The notes: generated by a model from the letters alone, not told the origin. A stretch of 64,000 nucleotides of DNA from Coprobacillaceae bacterium UN01-12pH3A (GCA_027676805.1 JAQENU010000014.1:1-64000), one strand, 5' to 3'. Counted from the first letter of the stretch, positions 43,978-53,265 are shown. Translations and numbers: made by a program.

Positions 43978-45279
43978 TGTAATTTTAAAAGTAACCCCAT
44001 TTTCCATATTTTCTACTTGAATTGCATATCCGTACATATCCACTACTTTTTTCACGATCGATAGTCCCAGTCCAAAGTTACCTTTTTCACCCTTTGAATA
44101 AGGCTTAAATATTTCTTTCAGCAGTTTTTGACTGATCGTCGGACCATCATTAAAGATAGAGATACCGGATTCATCAATCGTAATGATGATTTGATGCTGG
44201 TAATAGCGTTTAGCATTCTCAATGATATTTTCCAACACATTGCGCCAGTGCTCTTCCTGTCCTTTAAAAATCAATGCTTCTGTATTTTCAACCACTGTTA
44301 TGATTTCATCGTTAACATCTAATTGAGATTTAATTTTGCTGATCAATTCATTCATATTCACATCATCTAAGATCAGTTCATCCTGATTTATATAATCCAA
44401 TCGATTCAAATAAAGGAAGGACTGTACTTTATTCTCTAGTCGTTCAGTGTTTTCTAAAATAACGTCTAATGAGGATTCTTTAGTGCCATAAGGATAAATA
44501 TCATCCTTCATACTTTCCGCATAGCTTTTAATCACGGCAATCGGGGTTTTTAAATCATGTGAGATATTATGCATGAATTCCTCTTTCAGCTTTTCCTGCT
44601 GATCCAATTCATTTTTCATATCCACTAACGCCATGGATACTTGACCGATTTCATCATTTCGCTCGATATCCAAGGTTCCCTTTTCACCACGTTTGATCGT
44701 TTCTATATAATTTTTTATCTTCTGCAGCGGCTTAATAAATGTGAATACCCAAATCGTCATGATCAACGCCACTATAAATAATACGATATACTGAACATAA
44801 ACCAATTCATTTTTAATTGAATTCAGCAGCTCTGTCGAATAATCATTATAAACAAATGAGATAATATAGCTTCCGTCATCGGCTAGCTTAGTAATGGTAT
44901 AATAAATTTTCTGCCCGCGATATTCAGCAATATAATTTTCAATAGTTTCTGTCTGCTCTGCCACATTTTTAGAAAACAATTCCTGAACCATATCACGTGT
45001 TGTCATTACCGTTAATGGCGGAATGGCTTCCCACTGAATCGCATCGTTCACGATTCTTCGTGTGATATGATAGACCTGTTTTTCTTTTCCCTTATCATAC
45101 GGGTTATAGTAATCCTTCAAATAATCCAGCTGATTGGCTTGGATGGTTTCAAACATCTGACTGCTTACTAAATTATTCAGATTGCGGTTAATCAACGGCG
45201 ATACCACAAAAATAATCAGCAGTAAGATCCCCATAACTAATAAGCCCAGCTGCTGAAGCAAGGTTAAACGCTTGCTCAT
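43969..45279 (-). CDS. Membrane sensor histidine kinase
   Basis: 436 residues. Two hydrophobic helices (about 10-30 and 165-185) flank an extracellular sensor of about 135 residues; a HAMP domain follows, then the H-box HNISHDLKTPIAVIKSYAE, N-box IENAKRY and the ATP-lid GLGLSIVKKVVDMYG. The G1 box is shortened (FNDGPTIS). It phosphorylates the adjacent OmpR-type regulator. The signal is unknown. Confidence 0.93.
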   Translation of the reverse strand: MSKRLTLLQQLGLLVMGILLLIIFVVSPLINRNLNNLVSSQMFETIQANQLDYLKDYYNPYDKGKEKQVYHITRRIVNDAIQWEAIPPLTVMTTRDMVQELFSKNVAEQTETIENYIAEYRGQKIYYTITKLADDGSYIISFVYNDYSTELLNSIKNELVYVQYIVLFIVALIMTIWVFTFIKPLQKIKNYIETIKRGEKGTLDIERNDEIGQVSMALVDMKNELDQQEKLKEEFMHNISHDLKTPIAVIKSYAESMKDDIYPYGTKESSLDVILENTERLENKVQSFLYLNRLDYINQDELILDDVNMNELISKIKSQLDVNDEIITVVENTEALIFKGQEEHWRNVLENIIENAKRYYQHQIIITIDESGISIFNDGPTISQKLLKEIFKPYSKGEKGNFGLGLSIVKKVVDMYGYAIQVENMENGVTFKITNR

Positions 45280-45935
45280 TAATCTAAACGATAACCAAAG
45301 CCGTAAATAGTTTTAATATTTAAGTTTGGCATTTTCTTTCTTAATCTTCTTAGCGTATCGTCCACAACACGATCACTGCCAAAATAGAATTCTTCCCACA
45401 CTTTTGACAAGATCTGTTCACGAGAAATTGCCAGCGAACGATTTTTCAAGAAGAATAGCAACAGATCATATTCTTTTGTCGTAAGATCAATTTCTTCCTC
45501 ATCTTTTAGCACCTTACGCTTAACCTCATCGATTAAATAGCCATCAATGGAAATTAAGAACGGATTATTTTTATAAACACGTTTTAAGATATTATGTACT
45601 CTTAACACCATTTCTTTAGGGGCGAATGGCTTTGTGATATATTCATCACAGCCTTTTTCCAGACCGATAATGCGATCTAATTCCTGATCTCTTGCCGACA
45701 TGAAGACAATCGGCATATCCGGTTTTACAGCTTTGATTTGGTTCAGCAGTTCAAATCCACTTTCTTTATCCAGCATAATATCGACAATCCATAAATGCAC
45801 ATCATCTTCAATATGTAACAAAGCTTCATCATAAGTATAAAAAGAATAGACATAAAACCCTTCTTTTTCCAAATAGGTTCTCACTAAATCATTTAATTGT
45901 TTTTCATCATCTATAATATTGATACGGTATTTCAT
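45279..45935 (-). CDS. OmpR-family response regulator
   Basis: 218 residues. Receiver domain with acidic pocket IIDDEK, phosphorylation site in WIVDIMLDKES and lysine in YITKPFAP; C-terminal winged helix with SREQILSKVWEEFYFGSDRVVDDTLRRLRKK. Stop and start overlap with the kinase gene (TAATG). Confidence 0.94.
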   Translation of the reverse strand: MKYRINIIDDEKQLNDLVRTYLEKEGFYVYSFYTYDEALLHIEDDVHLWIVDIMLDKESGFELLNQIKAVKPDMPIVFMSARDQELDRIIGLEKGCDEYITKPFAPKEMVLRVHNILKRVYKNNPFLISIDGYLIDEVKRKVLKDEEEIDLTTKEYDLLLFFLKNRSLAISREQILSKVWEEFYFGSDRVVDDTLRRLRKKMPNLNIKTIYGFGYRLD

Positions 45936-45973
45936 ATTATCACCTCATTTATACTTTATTAAAAACATATAAG

Positions 45974-45993
45974 CACATTATTGCAATAATGTG
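45974..45993. promoter_or_regulatory. 20-bp perfect palindrome upstream of the response regulator
   Basis: CACATTATTGCAATAATGTG lies 40 bases before the regulator start. On the minus strand TTGCAA inside it may serve as -35 with TTTAAT 17 bases on. It is a candidate operator for autoregulation. Confidence 0.45.
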
Positions 45994-46011
45994 TGGAAAT
46001 ATGTGAAATTA

Positions 46012-46037
46012 AATAGAGTAGTTTCCACTACTCTATT
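46012..46037 (-). terminator. Hairpin at the end of cdaR
   Basis: AATAGAGTAG and CTACTCTATT pair around six bases. On the minus strand a weak T-run (TTTAATTT) follows. Confidence 0.5.
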
Positions 46038-47404
46038 TTCACTTTTACTTTTTCTTCACTTAACAGCTTAACATCTAACAGGGAATCCGTTGATTTCAAG
46101 GTCACCGGAATTTCATATTCTCCCGGTTCCAGTCCGTTAATATCAATCGTCGCCTGAATCACAGAACTATCCAAAGCATAAATCTTTGAAGCCGCACCGG
46201 AAACATTTACCGTAATGACACTGTTGAAATCGACTTTTCGATTCGCTGTATTGTTTAATACTTTGATTTCAGCATCATTAATGGTTTTACTGATTCGATT
46301 TTCCACCACAATGCTGACATTAATTGTATCGATAGAAGCACTATTGACTCCTGATGGCAATTCAATCGGCACGCCATACACTTCTTTATTTTCATAAATC
46401 TGTGAGACATCGACAGAAGCATAAATCGCTTTTACGTTTTCTAAGTTTTCCTTTGCTCCATAGATCATTGCCGTTGTAACAGATGGGGTAATGGAAGCAA
46501 TCGCTAGGCTGTCATCCATCGTTCCTACTCGGTTCACTTTCACTGGAACCTGCTGACTTGAAGAGGTTACGCTGACACTCACATCCACAGTTGTCGGTTC
46601 TACATCTACCGGCAATTCATTATTATACTCATCAAATGCTTTTACTGTTGCTTTTTGTGTAAACGAAGCATTCACTTGTTTAACATCAATGACCGCCTGC
46701 ACATATTTGATGGCATCTAAAGTTTCTCGTCCAGCCGTCACCGTCACTTCTGATTTTGATAACACCGGTGGTTCTAAAACGTATTTTGCATCTTTTTGAT
46801 CTTCATTGATATATTTATAGCTTAATGCAAAGACACGGGATTCTTTAGGAGACAAAGTCACACTGGCACTGCCCGGAGAAACCACTGCCGTAATACCGCC
46901 GGAAAGTCCTTTAACTTTTATATCCATGGTGTAAGAGCCTTCACTATAACCATTAAAATCAATATAAGCGGAATAATCCCCCTTATAAACCGCAGACTGC
47001 AGATTTACTACATTTCCGGTTAATTTCAGTGTTACTTTATCCGGCATTCCGGTTACCGCATAATTCTCATCAAGATTGACGATACTCACCGGAACATCTT
47101 CTACTGTACGCTCTGTCGTTGCTGTGATTGAAGACCCATTCACCGTGATAAACAGAATCGCCGCCATAACAAGTGAAAGCCACTTTGATTTGCGGTCATC
47201 CATTAAGATACCTTCAATCACATGATTGATAGCATCGATGATCGCATAAACACTGTCTAAAACTGTGTTTTTTAAAGGAACACGTTTTTCTTTTTCTTTT
47301 GGTTCTTCTTTTTTAGGTTCCTGTTCACGACGCTTTTTCATAAAGTTAAGGAAAAAATCAGTTGAGCCTTCGGATGTTTTCTTATCTTTTTTCTCATCTG
47401 CCAT
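46028..47404 (-). CDS. cdaR: YbbR-domain protein, regulator of CdaA
   Basis: 458 residues. A cytoplasmic lysine/glutamate-rich N-terminus (to about 68), one membrane helix (WLSLVMAAILFITVNGSSI) and four YbbR repeats outside (for example VTLKLTGNVVNLQSAVYKGD). CdaR modulates the diadenylate cyclase CdaA at the membrane. It starts one base after the cdaA stop. No glmM follows, unlike in most Firmicutes; the operon ends here. Confidence 0.9.
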   Translation of the reverse strand: MADEKKDKKTSEGSTDFFLNFMKKRREQEPKKEEPKEKEKRVPLKNTVLDSVYAIIDAINHVIEGILMDDRKSKWLSLVMAAILFITVNGSSITATTERTVEDVPVSIVNLDENYAVTGMPDKVTLKLTGNVVNLQSAVYKGDYSAYIDFNGYSEGSYTMDIKVKGLSGGITAVVSPGSASVTLSPKESRVFALSYKYINEDQKDAKYVLEPPVLSKSEVTVTAGRETLDAIKYVQAVIDVKQVNASFTQKATVKAFDEYNNELPVDVEPTTVDVSVSVTSSSQQVPVKVNRVGTMDDSLAIASITPSVTTAMIYGAKENLENVKAIYASVDVSQIYENKEVYGVPIELPSGVNSASIDTINVSIVVENRISKTINDAEIKVLNNTANRKVDFNSVITVNVSGAASKIYALDSSVIQATIDINGLEPGEYEIPVTLKSTDSLLDVKLLSEEKVKVKIE

Positions 47405-47405
47405 T

Positions 47406-48212
47406 TTATTTCCCCTCCTTTATTGTATCTTCCCAGCCTAATTCCTTAGCTAAGCGATCCCAAAGTTCTACTAACGGGATACGAATCAATTCTCCGTTTT
47501 TAGCAAAAGACACATTTCCCGTTTCTTCTGAAACAATGATCGTCAAGGCATCACTGACTTCGCTCAGCCCCAAAGCTGCACGGTGACGCGCTCCATAAAT
47601 CGGACTCAGTTCACGATTTGTCGGTTCAAAAAAAGCACTCGCACACGCAATTTTATCACCTTGAATAATCATTCCGCCATCATGCAATGCAGTTCCTTCA
47701 TAGAAGATTGTCAGAATCAGCTCATAGCTGATATCCGCATGAATCTGAGTTCCTGCCGCAATGTAATCTTCCAAAGACTGATTCAATTCAAAAGAGATCA
47801 ATGCGCCTACCCGATTCGTTGAAAAGAACTGCAGCGCTCGTGTCACTTCATCCAAGATATAATGCTTCTTGGCAGTATCCATTGTACTGCGGACAGGTGC
47901 TGACAAGTTTGCTTTCCCGATCTTTTCCAAAGTTGCACGAATTTCCGGCTGAAAGATAATGAACAATGCCACTGCTCCCCACATTAACACCGTATCCACT
48001 AAATAGCCTAAGGTTTTTAAATTCAAGGCTGTCGTTAATAGCTTCACGATCAAGATGATCAAAATCCCTTTAAATATCTGTAACGTACGTAAATTTTTAC
48101 GAACGATGCTGATCAAATAATAGAATAAAATCCAAACTAAAAATAAATCTAAACCAAACCGTAAAAAAGTAATGATGCTTGGTAATGTTATCATGTCAAA
48201 TAAATTGTCCAT
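47406..48212 (-). CDS. cdaA: Diadenylate cyclase (c-di-AMP synthase)
   Basis: 268 residues from MDNLFDMITL. Three N-terminal helices (to about 90), then the DAC domain with GTALHDGGMIIQGDKI and IYGARHRAALGLSE. The family hallmark DGA reads D178-G-G180 here, while RHR (209-211) is intact. It makes c-di-AMP, controlling potassium and cell wall homeostasis. GAGGTGGGG precedes the ATG; a GTG three codons upstream is rejected. Confidence 0.93.
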   Translation of the reverse strand: MDNLFDMITLPSIITFLRFGLDLFLVWILFYYLISIVRKNLRTLQIFKGILIILIVKLLTTALNLKTLGYLVDTVLMWGAVALFIIFQPEIRATLEKIGKANLSAPVRSTMDTAKKHYILDEVTRALQFFSTNRVGALISFELNQSLEDYIAAGTQIHADISYELILTIFYEGTALHDGGMIIQGDKIACASAFFEPTNRELSPIYGARHRAALGLSEVSDALTIIVSEETGNVSFAKNGELIRIPLVELWDRLAKELGWEDTIKEGK

Positions 48213-48437
48213 TATCCCCACCTCTTACTATTATTATAACAAATTTGAGCTTATTATCCTAGTTACATAAGAAAAAATAAAAATTAGAAATCTGTAAAAA
48301 TGTGCTGAAACTTGTTAAAATTTTAACATCAATAATTTTTTTGCAGGATTATAAAAAAGTTTTCATAATTTAGCGCAAAAGGATTGAACATCATGCGAAA
48401 TAGTGTAAAATAAGATTGTATAAAGGAGAGATATTTT
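48213..48437. other. Divergent intergenic region cdaA / pduL
   Basis: 225 AT-rich bases holding the outward promoters of both genes. For pduL, TTGAAC (48384-48389), 16 bases, and TAAAAT (48406-48411) with TG upstream form a promoter; AAGGAGAG is the ribosome binding site. Nothing else was recognised. Confidence 0.5.
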
Positions 48438-49007
48438 ATGGCAGAAAAAATTATTGTAGAAACTTCAGCACGTCATATTCACGTATGCAAAAAAGCATTA
48501 GCTGCTTTATTTGGAGAAGGTTATGAATTAACAAAAAAGAAAGAACTTTCTCAGCCGGGACAATTTGCTTGTGAAGAAAGATTAACTATTGTCGGACCTA
48601 AAGGTGAAATGCAAAGAGTAAGCATTTTAGGACCTGTCAGAGATCATACACAAGTGGAAATTTCATTGACAGATGCACGTTCAATCGGATTAAAAGCAGA
48701 AGTTCGTGAATCAGGTGATTTAGAAGGAACTCAGGGATGCAAATTAGTCGGACCTAAAGGTGAAATCGAAATTCCTTTCGGTGTTATCGCCGCTAAAAGA
48801 CATATCCACTTAACTGTAGAAGACGCTGAAAAATTCGGTGTTGCCGATAAACAAATCGTTAGCGTACAAGTGGAAACAAACGGAAGATCCCTTACTTTTG
48901 GAGATGTTGTTTGCCGTGTAAGCCCTAGCTATGCAACAGCAATGCATATCGATACTGATGAATCTAATGCAGCTGGCGGACCAACTGAAGGAATCATCAT
49001 TAAATAA
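48438..49007 (+). CDS. pduL: PduL-type phosphate acyltransferase
   Basis: 189 residues with the two-beta-barrel PduL fold. Zinc ligands H13 and H15 (SARHIHV) pair with the second HIH (AAKRHIHLT) and a C-terminal histidine in AMHIDTDES. It exchanges acyl-CoA and acyl-phosphate; without a shell or encapsulation peptide it probably acts as the cell's phosphotransacetylase in acetate formation. It stands alone with a strong promoter and terminator. Confidence 0.93.
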   Translation: MAEKIIVETSARHIHVCKKALAALFGEGYELTKKKELSQPGQFACEERLTIVGPKGEMQRVSILGPVRDHTQVEISLTDARSIGLKAEVRESGDLEGTQGCKLVGPKGEIEIPFGVIAAKRHIHLTVEDAEKFGVADKQIVSVQVETNGRSLTFGDVVCRVSPSYATAMHIDTDESNAAGGPTEGIIIK

Positions 49008-49018
49008 CTATAAAAAAA

Positions 49019-49047
49019 CAAAAAAACATCTGCGGATGTTTTTTTTA
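49019..49047. terminator. Bidirectional terminator
   Basis: AAAAACATC-TGCG-GATGTTTTT between the convergent pduL and esterase genes. Confidence 0.85.
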
Positions 49048-49803
49048 TTTGCCAAATAAATAATCAATAAAGATTGGAACCTGCTGCTCCCAAGTCTCCT
49101 CATTATGCTTGCCGTTAATGATGATGCGCGGATACACAGAAGCTCCCTGAACATCAAAAAGATGAGCGATTTCAAGATTGCGGCTGGTAGCATAAGTAAG
49201 CAGCTGCTTATTTCTTGATTCGTCACTCCCCCAGTCAATATATACCCATGTTTTAGGATGAATCGGATAACGATTGATCATTTCTTTTGTCTGTCTATAG
49301 CAAAAACTCACTGCCGGAGATAAGCTTGCCGCCTTTGAAAAATAATCATTGTATTTAGCCACCGAATACAACGCCATCAAGCCGCCCATTGAACTTCCGC
49401 CAATTGCCGTATGCTCACGATCAACCAGCGTTCGATACATCGAATCTATCATAGGTTTGAGTTCCTCTACAACCCAATCCATGAATGCTTCCCCTTTGCC
49501 TGTGATCTTCCCAAAATGATGATGGTCAACATCAAAAGGGCAAAACTCATTTAAACGTTCATTGCCTTCATGATTGCATTCAATCCCGACAACAATCAAT
49601 TTTGTTTCCATATAATCCAAATATTCTTCCATCTTCCATGATTTGCCATAAGTGGCATCTTCATCATGGAAGAGATTATGTCCGTCATACATATACATTA
49701 CCGGATAGCTTTCATCACTTTCTTCATAATGTTTCGGTAAATAAATATGCAATAAGCGCGGTAATTGAAACGGTGTAATCAGCACTTCTTTTTTTATGAT
49801 CAT
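49045..49803 (-). CDS. Esterase-D-like alpha/beta-hydrolase
   Basis: 252 residues of the putative esterase (Fes/enterochelin esterase-like) family. Opening YLPKHYEESDESYPVMYMYDG, nucleophile S138 in IGGSSMGG, aspartate in YIDWGSDE and histidine near the end (INGKHNEETW). It could deacylate siderophores, glutathione adducts or sugar esters; no context fixes it. Monocistronic. Confidence 0.82.
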   Translation of the reverse strand: MIIKKEVLITPFQLPRLLHIYLPKHYEESDESYPVMYMYDGHNLFHDEDATYGKSWKMEEYLDYMETKLIVVGIECNHEGNERLNEFCPFDVDHHHFGKITGKGEAFMDWVVEELKPMIDSMYRTLVDREHTAIGGSSMGGLMALYSVAKYNDYFSKAASLSPAVSFCYRQTKEMINRYPIHPKTWVYIDWGSDESRNKQLLTYATSRNLEIAHLFDVQGASVYPRIIINGKHNEETWEQQVPIFIDYLFGK

Positions 49804-49844
49804 CTTATCTCCTCCTCTTGTTTCATTATAGCATTAAAATAAAA

Positions 49845-49863
49845 AGATAGGCATAAAACCTAT
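49845..49863 (-). terminator. Terminator of the MerR gene
   Basis: GATAGG-CATAAAA-CCTATC hairpin followed by TTTTTATTTT on the minus strand. Confidence 0.7.
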
Positions 49864-49869
49864 CCTCAT

Positions 49870-50253
49870 TTAATTTTTTAATGCCATCTCTTTTTCTAAT
49901 CGCACTAAATTTGTTTCATACGTCTCTATCTTATGATCCAAATGGTCCAATGAATCCTGTAATTCCTGCATCTTGCTTTGCAGCTCATGGCGCTGCTGCT
50001 CTAAAATCATTTTACGCTGAGCAATGGTCTGATCGCCTTCATGGAATAGATGAATATATTTTTTCAGCATCTCAATGCTCAAGCCGGAAATACGCATGCA
50101 TTTTAAAAACTGAATGCGTGCCAAGTCTTTCTCCTGATAATTTCTGATTCCACTGCTGTTTCTTTCAACCGGATCAAGCAACCCTATTTTTTCATAGTAA
50201 CGCAAAGTATCACTGGAAAGTCCGAATCTTTCACTTACTTCTTTAATTGTCAC
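49870..50253 (-). CDS. MerR family transcriptional regulator (TipA/YhdM-like)
   Basis: About 127 residues with a probable GTG start, fixed by AAGGTGG upstream. Helix-turn-helix TIKEVSERFGLSSDTLRYYEKIGLLDPVERN, wing GIRNYQEKDLARIQF, then a long coiled coil (HELQSKMQELQDSLDHLDHK). No metal cysteines. Its target is not evident; a phospho-glucosidase gene is next upstream on the same strand but has its own terminator. Confidence 0.83.
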   Translation of the reverse strand: MTIKEVSERFGLSSDTLRYYEKIGLLDPVERNSSGIRNYQEKDLARIQFLKCMRISGLSIEMLKKYIHLFHEGDQTIAQRKMILEQQRHELQSKMQELQDSLDHLDHKIETYETNLVRLEKEMALKN

Positions 50254-50332
50254 TGCTACCACCACCTTAATCTTATGATACCATAAGTATCCAAAAAAAG
50301 ACAACTTTGATTTTGCTGTTTATGATAAAAGA

Positions 50333-50354
50333 AAACCTTGCCTAAGCAAGGTTT
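50333..50354 (-). terminator. Terminator of the GH4 gene
   Basis: AAACCTTGC-CTAA-GCAAGGTTT, with TTTTCTTTT following on the minus strand. Confidence 0.8.
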
Positions 50355-50364
50355 AGTCATTATA

Positions 50365-51759
50365 TTAGTGTCCGTTTACCATTAAATCCATAACAACTGG
50401 ATCTTTTGAAGCAACACCAGCTGCTTTTAATTCAGCAATTTTATCTGCGAATTGTGGTAAGTATTTTTCATGAGCTACTAATAATTCATCTAATACAGTT
50501 TTAGCGATTGCACCATGTTCAACTTGTGGATTCATTTCGAATGCAGCTAAAGCTAAACCATAGTTACCAGTGATTGCAGCTTCGATAACGCATTCTTCCA
50601 TAGCTTTCATGATTTGTACCCAACCTCTTTCAGATGGATTAAATTTACCCCAAGTTAAAGGCATAGCCCCTTTACCAGAGATGATTGCTGAAACTTCTAC
50701 GATTGAATCATATGGTAAATCAGTGATTGCACCATTGTTTTGTGTACTTACAACCATGTGAGTTCTCTTATCATTGTAGATAGAGTTGATACATTCACAA
50801 GCTGCATCTGAGTAGTGAGTTCCACCACGTTTAGTTAATTGTTCTGGTTTGTAGTTTAAGTTAGGATCTTTGTATAATTCGAATAATTCAGCTTCAGTTA
50901 CTTTTACTTGTTGAGCACGAGTACCGATTGTGTTGAATTCTTCAATACCATGTTTTAACATTTCATCATGCATATAGTAATATCTATGGTATCCACAAGG
51001 AATAACTTGAACTTGTTTTAAATGATCTTTTAAGAATTTAACATCATGGATGTTTGCAGGTGTTCCATCTTCAACATCTTTGTACATATTGTCAATGATT
51101 TTGTCAGTTAAATCATTACCTTGAGCATCAGTTACTTTATGCCAATGGAAATGGTTTAAACCAGCGAATTGATGGATACATTCTCTTTCAGTTAATCCGA
51201 ACATTGGTGGTTCGCTTAATAAAGCACCTACTGGTACGTTACATAATCCGATACATTTTTTCCATCCACCGTGTTTGATAACTGCTTCAGTGATCATTCC
51301 AGATGGATTAGTGAAGTTGATTAACCATGCATTAGGGCATAATTCTTTCATATCTTCAACGATTCCTAAGATGACAGGGATAGTTCTGAATGCTTTGAAC
51401 ATACCTCCGGCACCATTAGTTTCTTGACCTAACATACCATGAGAGAATGGGATTCTTTCATCTTTGATACGTGCATCTAATAAACCAACACGGAATTGTG
51501 TAGTTACGAAATCAGCATCTTTTAAAGCTTCTCTTCTATCTAAAGTTAAATGAACTTTAACACCATATGGAGTTGCATCCCACATACGCTGCGCCATTGC
51601 ACCAACGATTTCTAATTTTTCTTTACCAGCTTCACAGTCTACTAGCCAAATTTCTTTGATTGGTAATTCATCGTAACGTTTGATAAATCCTTCCATTAGT
51701 TCTGGAGTATAACTACTTCCTCCACCAATTGTAACGATTTTTACAGGTTTCTTTTCCAT
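50365..51759 (-). CDS. GH4 6-phospho-beta-glucosidase
   Basis: 464 residues. NAD loop TIGGGSSYTPEL, then TQFRVGLLDARIKDE, NPSGMITEAVIKHG, GLCNVPVGALLSE (cysteine and histidine of the Mn2+ site follow at LNHFHWH). It splits phosphorylated cellobiose-type sugars after PTS uptake by NAD-dependent oxidation-elimination. The codon choice is strongly biased toward a few codons, suggesting high expression. No PTS components are nearby. A cre and an RpiR-like site lie upstream. Confidence 0.9.
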   Translation of the reverse strand: MEKKPVKIVTIGGGSSYTPELMEGFIKRYDELPIKEIWLVDCEAGKEKLEIVGAMAQRMWDATPYGVKVHLTLDRREALKDADFVTTQFRVGLLDARIKDERIPFSHGMLGQETNGAGGMFKAFRTIPVILGIVEDMKELCPNAWLINFTNPSGMITEAVIKHGGWKKCIGLCNVPVGALLSEPPMFGLTERECIHQFAGLNHFHWHKVTDAQGNDLTDKIIDNMYKDVEDGTPANIHDVKFLKDHLKQVQVIPCGYHRYYYMHDEMLKHGIEEFNTIGTRAQQVKVTEAELFELYKDPNLNYKPEQLTKRGGTHYSDAACECINSIYNDKRTHMVVSTQNNGAITDLPYDSIVEVSAIISGKGAMPLTWGKFNPSERGWVQIMKAMEECVIEAAITGNYGLALAAFEMNPQVEHGAIAKTVLDELLVAHEKYLPQFADKIAELKAAGVASKDPVVMDLMVNGH

Positions 51760-51846
51760 TTATCTTCCTCCTCATTATTATCTGGATCCCCGTCCACAAT
51801 AGGAGTATACCGTATTACAGAAAAATTGGTATCTTTTTGCAAAATT

Positions 51847-51860
51847 TGAAAACGTTTACC
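51847..51860. promoter_or_regulatory. Catabolite-responsive element (cre)
   Basis: TGAAAACGTTTACC matches the cre consensus except at the last base, 87 bases before the GH4 start. CcpA probably represses the gene on preferred sugars. Confidence 0.65.
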
Positions 51861-51866
51861 AAAACA

Positions 51867-51878
51867 TGAAACTTTTCA
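51867..51878. promoter_or_regulatory. RpiR-type operator candidate
   Basis: TGAAACTTTTCA (TGAAA-CT-TTTCA) fits the short palindromes bound by RpiR/MurR proteins and sits next to the cre site. Confidence 0.45.
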
Positions 51879-51964
51879 ATTTATGTTTCTTAACCCCGTT
51901 TTCAAGCTATAAGCGCAAACTTCATCTTATTTTACTAAAAGAAATGAAATAGCTTAGAAAAACA

Positions 51965-51987
51965 AAAAAACGGCTACCCGTTTTTTT
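51965..51987 (-). terminator. Terminator of the RpiR gene
   Basis: On the minus strand ACGG-GTAG-CCGT is followed by seven T; it overlaps the last codons of the gene. Confidence 0.65.
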
Positions 51988-52789
51988 GATAAAGCATGCC
52001 ATAACGTATATAGACAACATTTAAAGCCGTTAAAAAATTGATGCTCCCCGATAATGACGAATCGGTAAAGTCACTTTCTAATCCATCTATAAAATAATAT
52101 TCATCAACACTGTTGAGTACAGGTGATTCCCGGTTGCAGGTAATCAAAAGCAAAGCAGCTCCCTTCTCTCGTAAGCTTTGGATCATTTCCTTGATTTGAT
52201 CACTGTTTGCCGACACAGAAAGAATAATCGTTAAACTATCTTTATCGACAACACGATATTTTAAATCTTCTTCACCACGGCTGTTGAAGGAATAAATGAA
52301 TTTCCCTAGCTTCATAAATTTCATTTGAATATCACTAGCGACTACTTTTGAGAACTGATAACCAAAAAAATGCACCTTTTTTGCTTCATAGATTTTAGAA
52401 CAGATACGATCCACTTCATGAATATTCATATTAACATTCATCATCAAGGACTGAATCGTAAGATCATAAACCTTCTTGACTAACTGCTGCGGCTCTTTAA
52501 GCAATGCTTCTTTTTCAGTTGGATCAAAACACAGCTCAGCTTTTGCTTTGACCAGTCCATCGCGAATTTCCTGCTTAAATTGAATAAACGATTCACAGCC
52601 AAAATATTTGCAGAAACGACTGATTGTGGCAATAGAAGTATAACACATATCAGCCAGCTCATTCACACTGCAGCTAGGAACCTTATTTAAATTTTGTAAA
52701 ACAGTCAGGGCAATAGTGTAATTCATATCTTCCCGATTAGATGTATTTATAAAAGATAATAGATTATAGATAATATCGACTTCCTGCAT
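51974..52789 (-). CDS. RpiR/MurR family transcriptional regulator
   Basis: 271 residues from MQEVDIIYNLLSF. N-terminal RpiR helix-turn-helix (SVNELADMCYTSIATISRFCKYFG) and C-terminal SIS sugar-phosphate domain (KVHFFGYQFSKVVASDIQMK; LTIILSVSANSDQI). It lies directly upstream of the GH4 gene and probably responds to the phospho-glucoside. GGGGTGG before this ATG excludes the GTG three codons upstream. Confidence 0.88.
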   Translation of the reverse strand: MQEVDIIYNLLSFINTSNREDMNYTIALTVLQNLNKVPSCSVNELADMCYTSIATISRFCKYFGCESFIQFKQEIRDGLVKAKAELCFDPTEKEALLKEPQQLVKKVYDLTIQSLMMNVNMNIHEVDRICSKIYEAKKVHFFGYQFSKVVASDIQMKFMKLGKFIYSFNSRGEEDLKYRVVDKDSLTIILSVSANSDQIKEMIQSLREKGAALLLITCNRESPVLNSVDEYYFIDGLESDFTDSSLSGSINFLTALNVVYIRYGMLYQKNG

Positions 52790-52865
52790 CACAGCCACCC
52801 CGCTTTTAGACCATTATACCTTATTTCAATTTCATTTTAAAGAAGAACTATTGTTTGTTGAAAGT

Positions 52866-52888
52866 AAAAAACTGACTATTCGTCAGTT
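52866..52888 (-). terminator. Terminator of the small membrane protein gene
   Basis: ACTGAC (52871-52876) and GTCAGT (52882-52887) pair; TTTTTT follows on the minus strand. Confidence 0.7.
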
Positions 52889-53265
52889 TCTTCGGCTGCT
52901 TCTTCAATGATCAGATCTGCTTCTTCATCTTCTAACAGATCATCGTTTTCTTCCTCATCAATCGAAGTAAATCCTTCTGCGGCAATAGGTACATTCGTTT
53001 CTGTTTCTTTATTTTTCATTAAATAGATCAAATACCCAAATGCACCAAACCCAAATCCATAAAAAATATAAGCTGAGGTATTATCTACAAAGTATTGGAT
53101 GACATCCCCTATACTGCTGCTGATCGTTAATTGCCCCGCCTTTACAAGAGCATTTACATATTCATATGATTTGTAAATACTAAAGATGCTGTAAATAAAT
53201 GTAAGGATGGCTAAAACATAAAATAAAATCGTTAATTTTGAAAAGCGTTTGTTTTGTTTTTCCAT
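52876..53265 (-). CDS. Small membrane protein with acidic tail
   Basis: 129 residues: two hydrophobic helices (about 11-30 and 62-82) and a strongly acidic C-terminal tail (residues 98-129, rich in glutamate and aspartate) facing the cytoplasm. No family recognised. It lies between the RpiR gene and the CydC-like gene. Confidence 0.65.
   Translation of the reverse strand: MEKQNKRFSKLTILFYVLAILTFIYSIFSIYKSYEYVNALVKAGQLTISSSIGDVIQYFVDNTSAYIFYGFGFGAFGYLIYLMKNKETETNVPIAAEGFTSIDEEENDDLLEDEEADLIIEEAAEETDE

Noticed and set aside
48438..49007. Bacterial microcompartment locus
   Set aside because: PduL stands alone without shell proteins or an encapsulation peptide.
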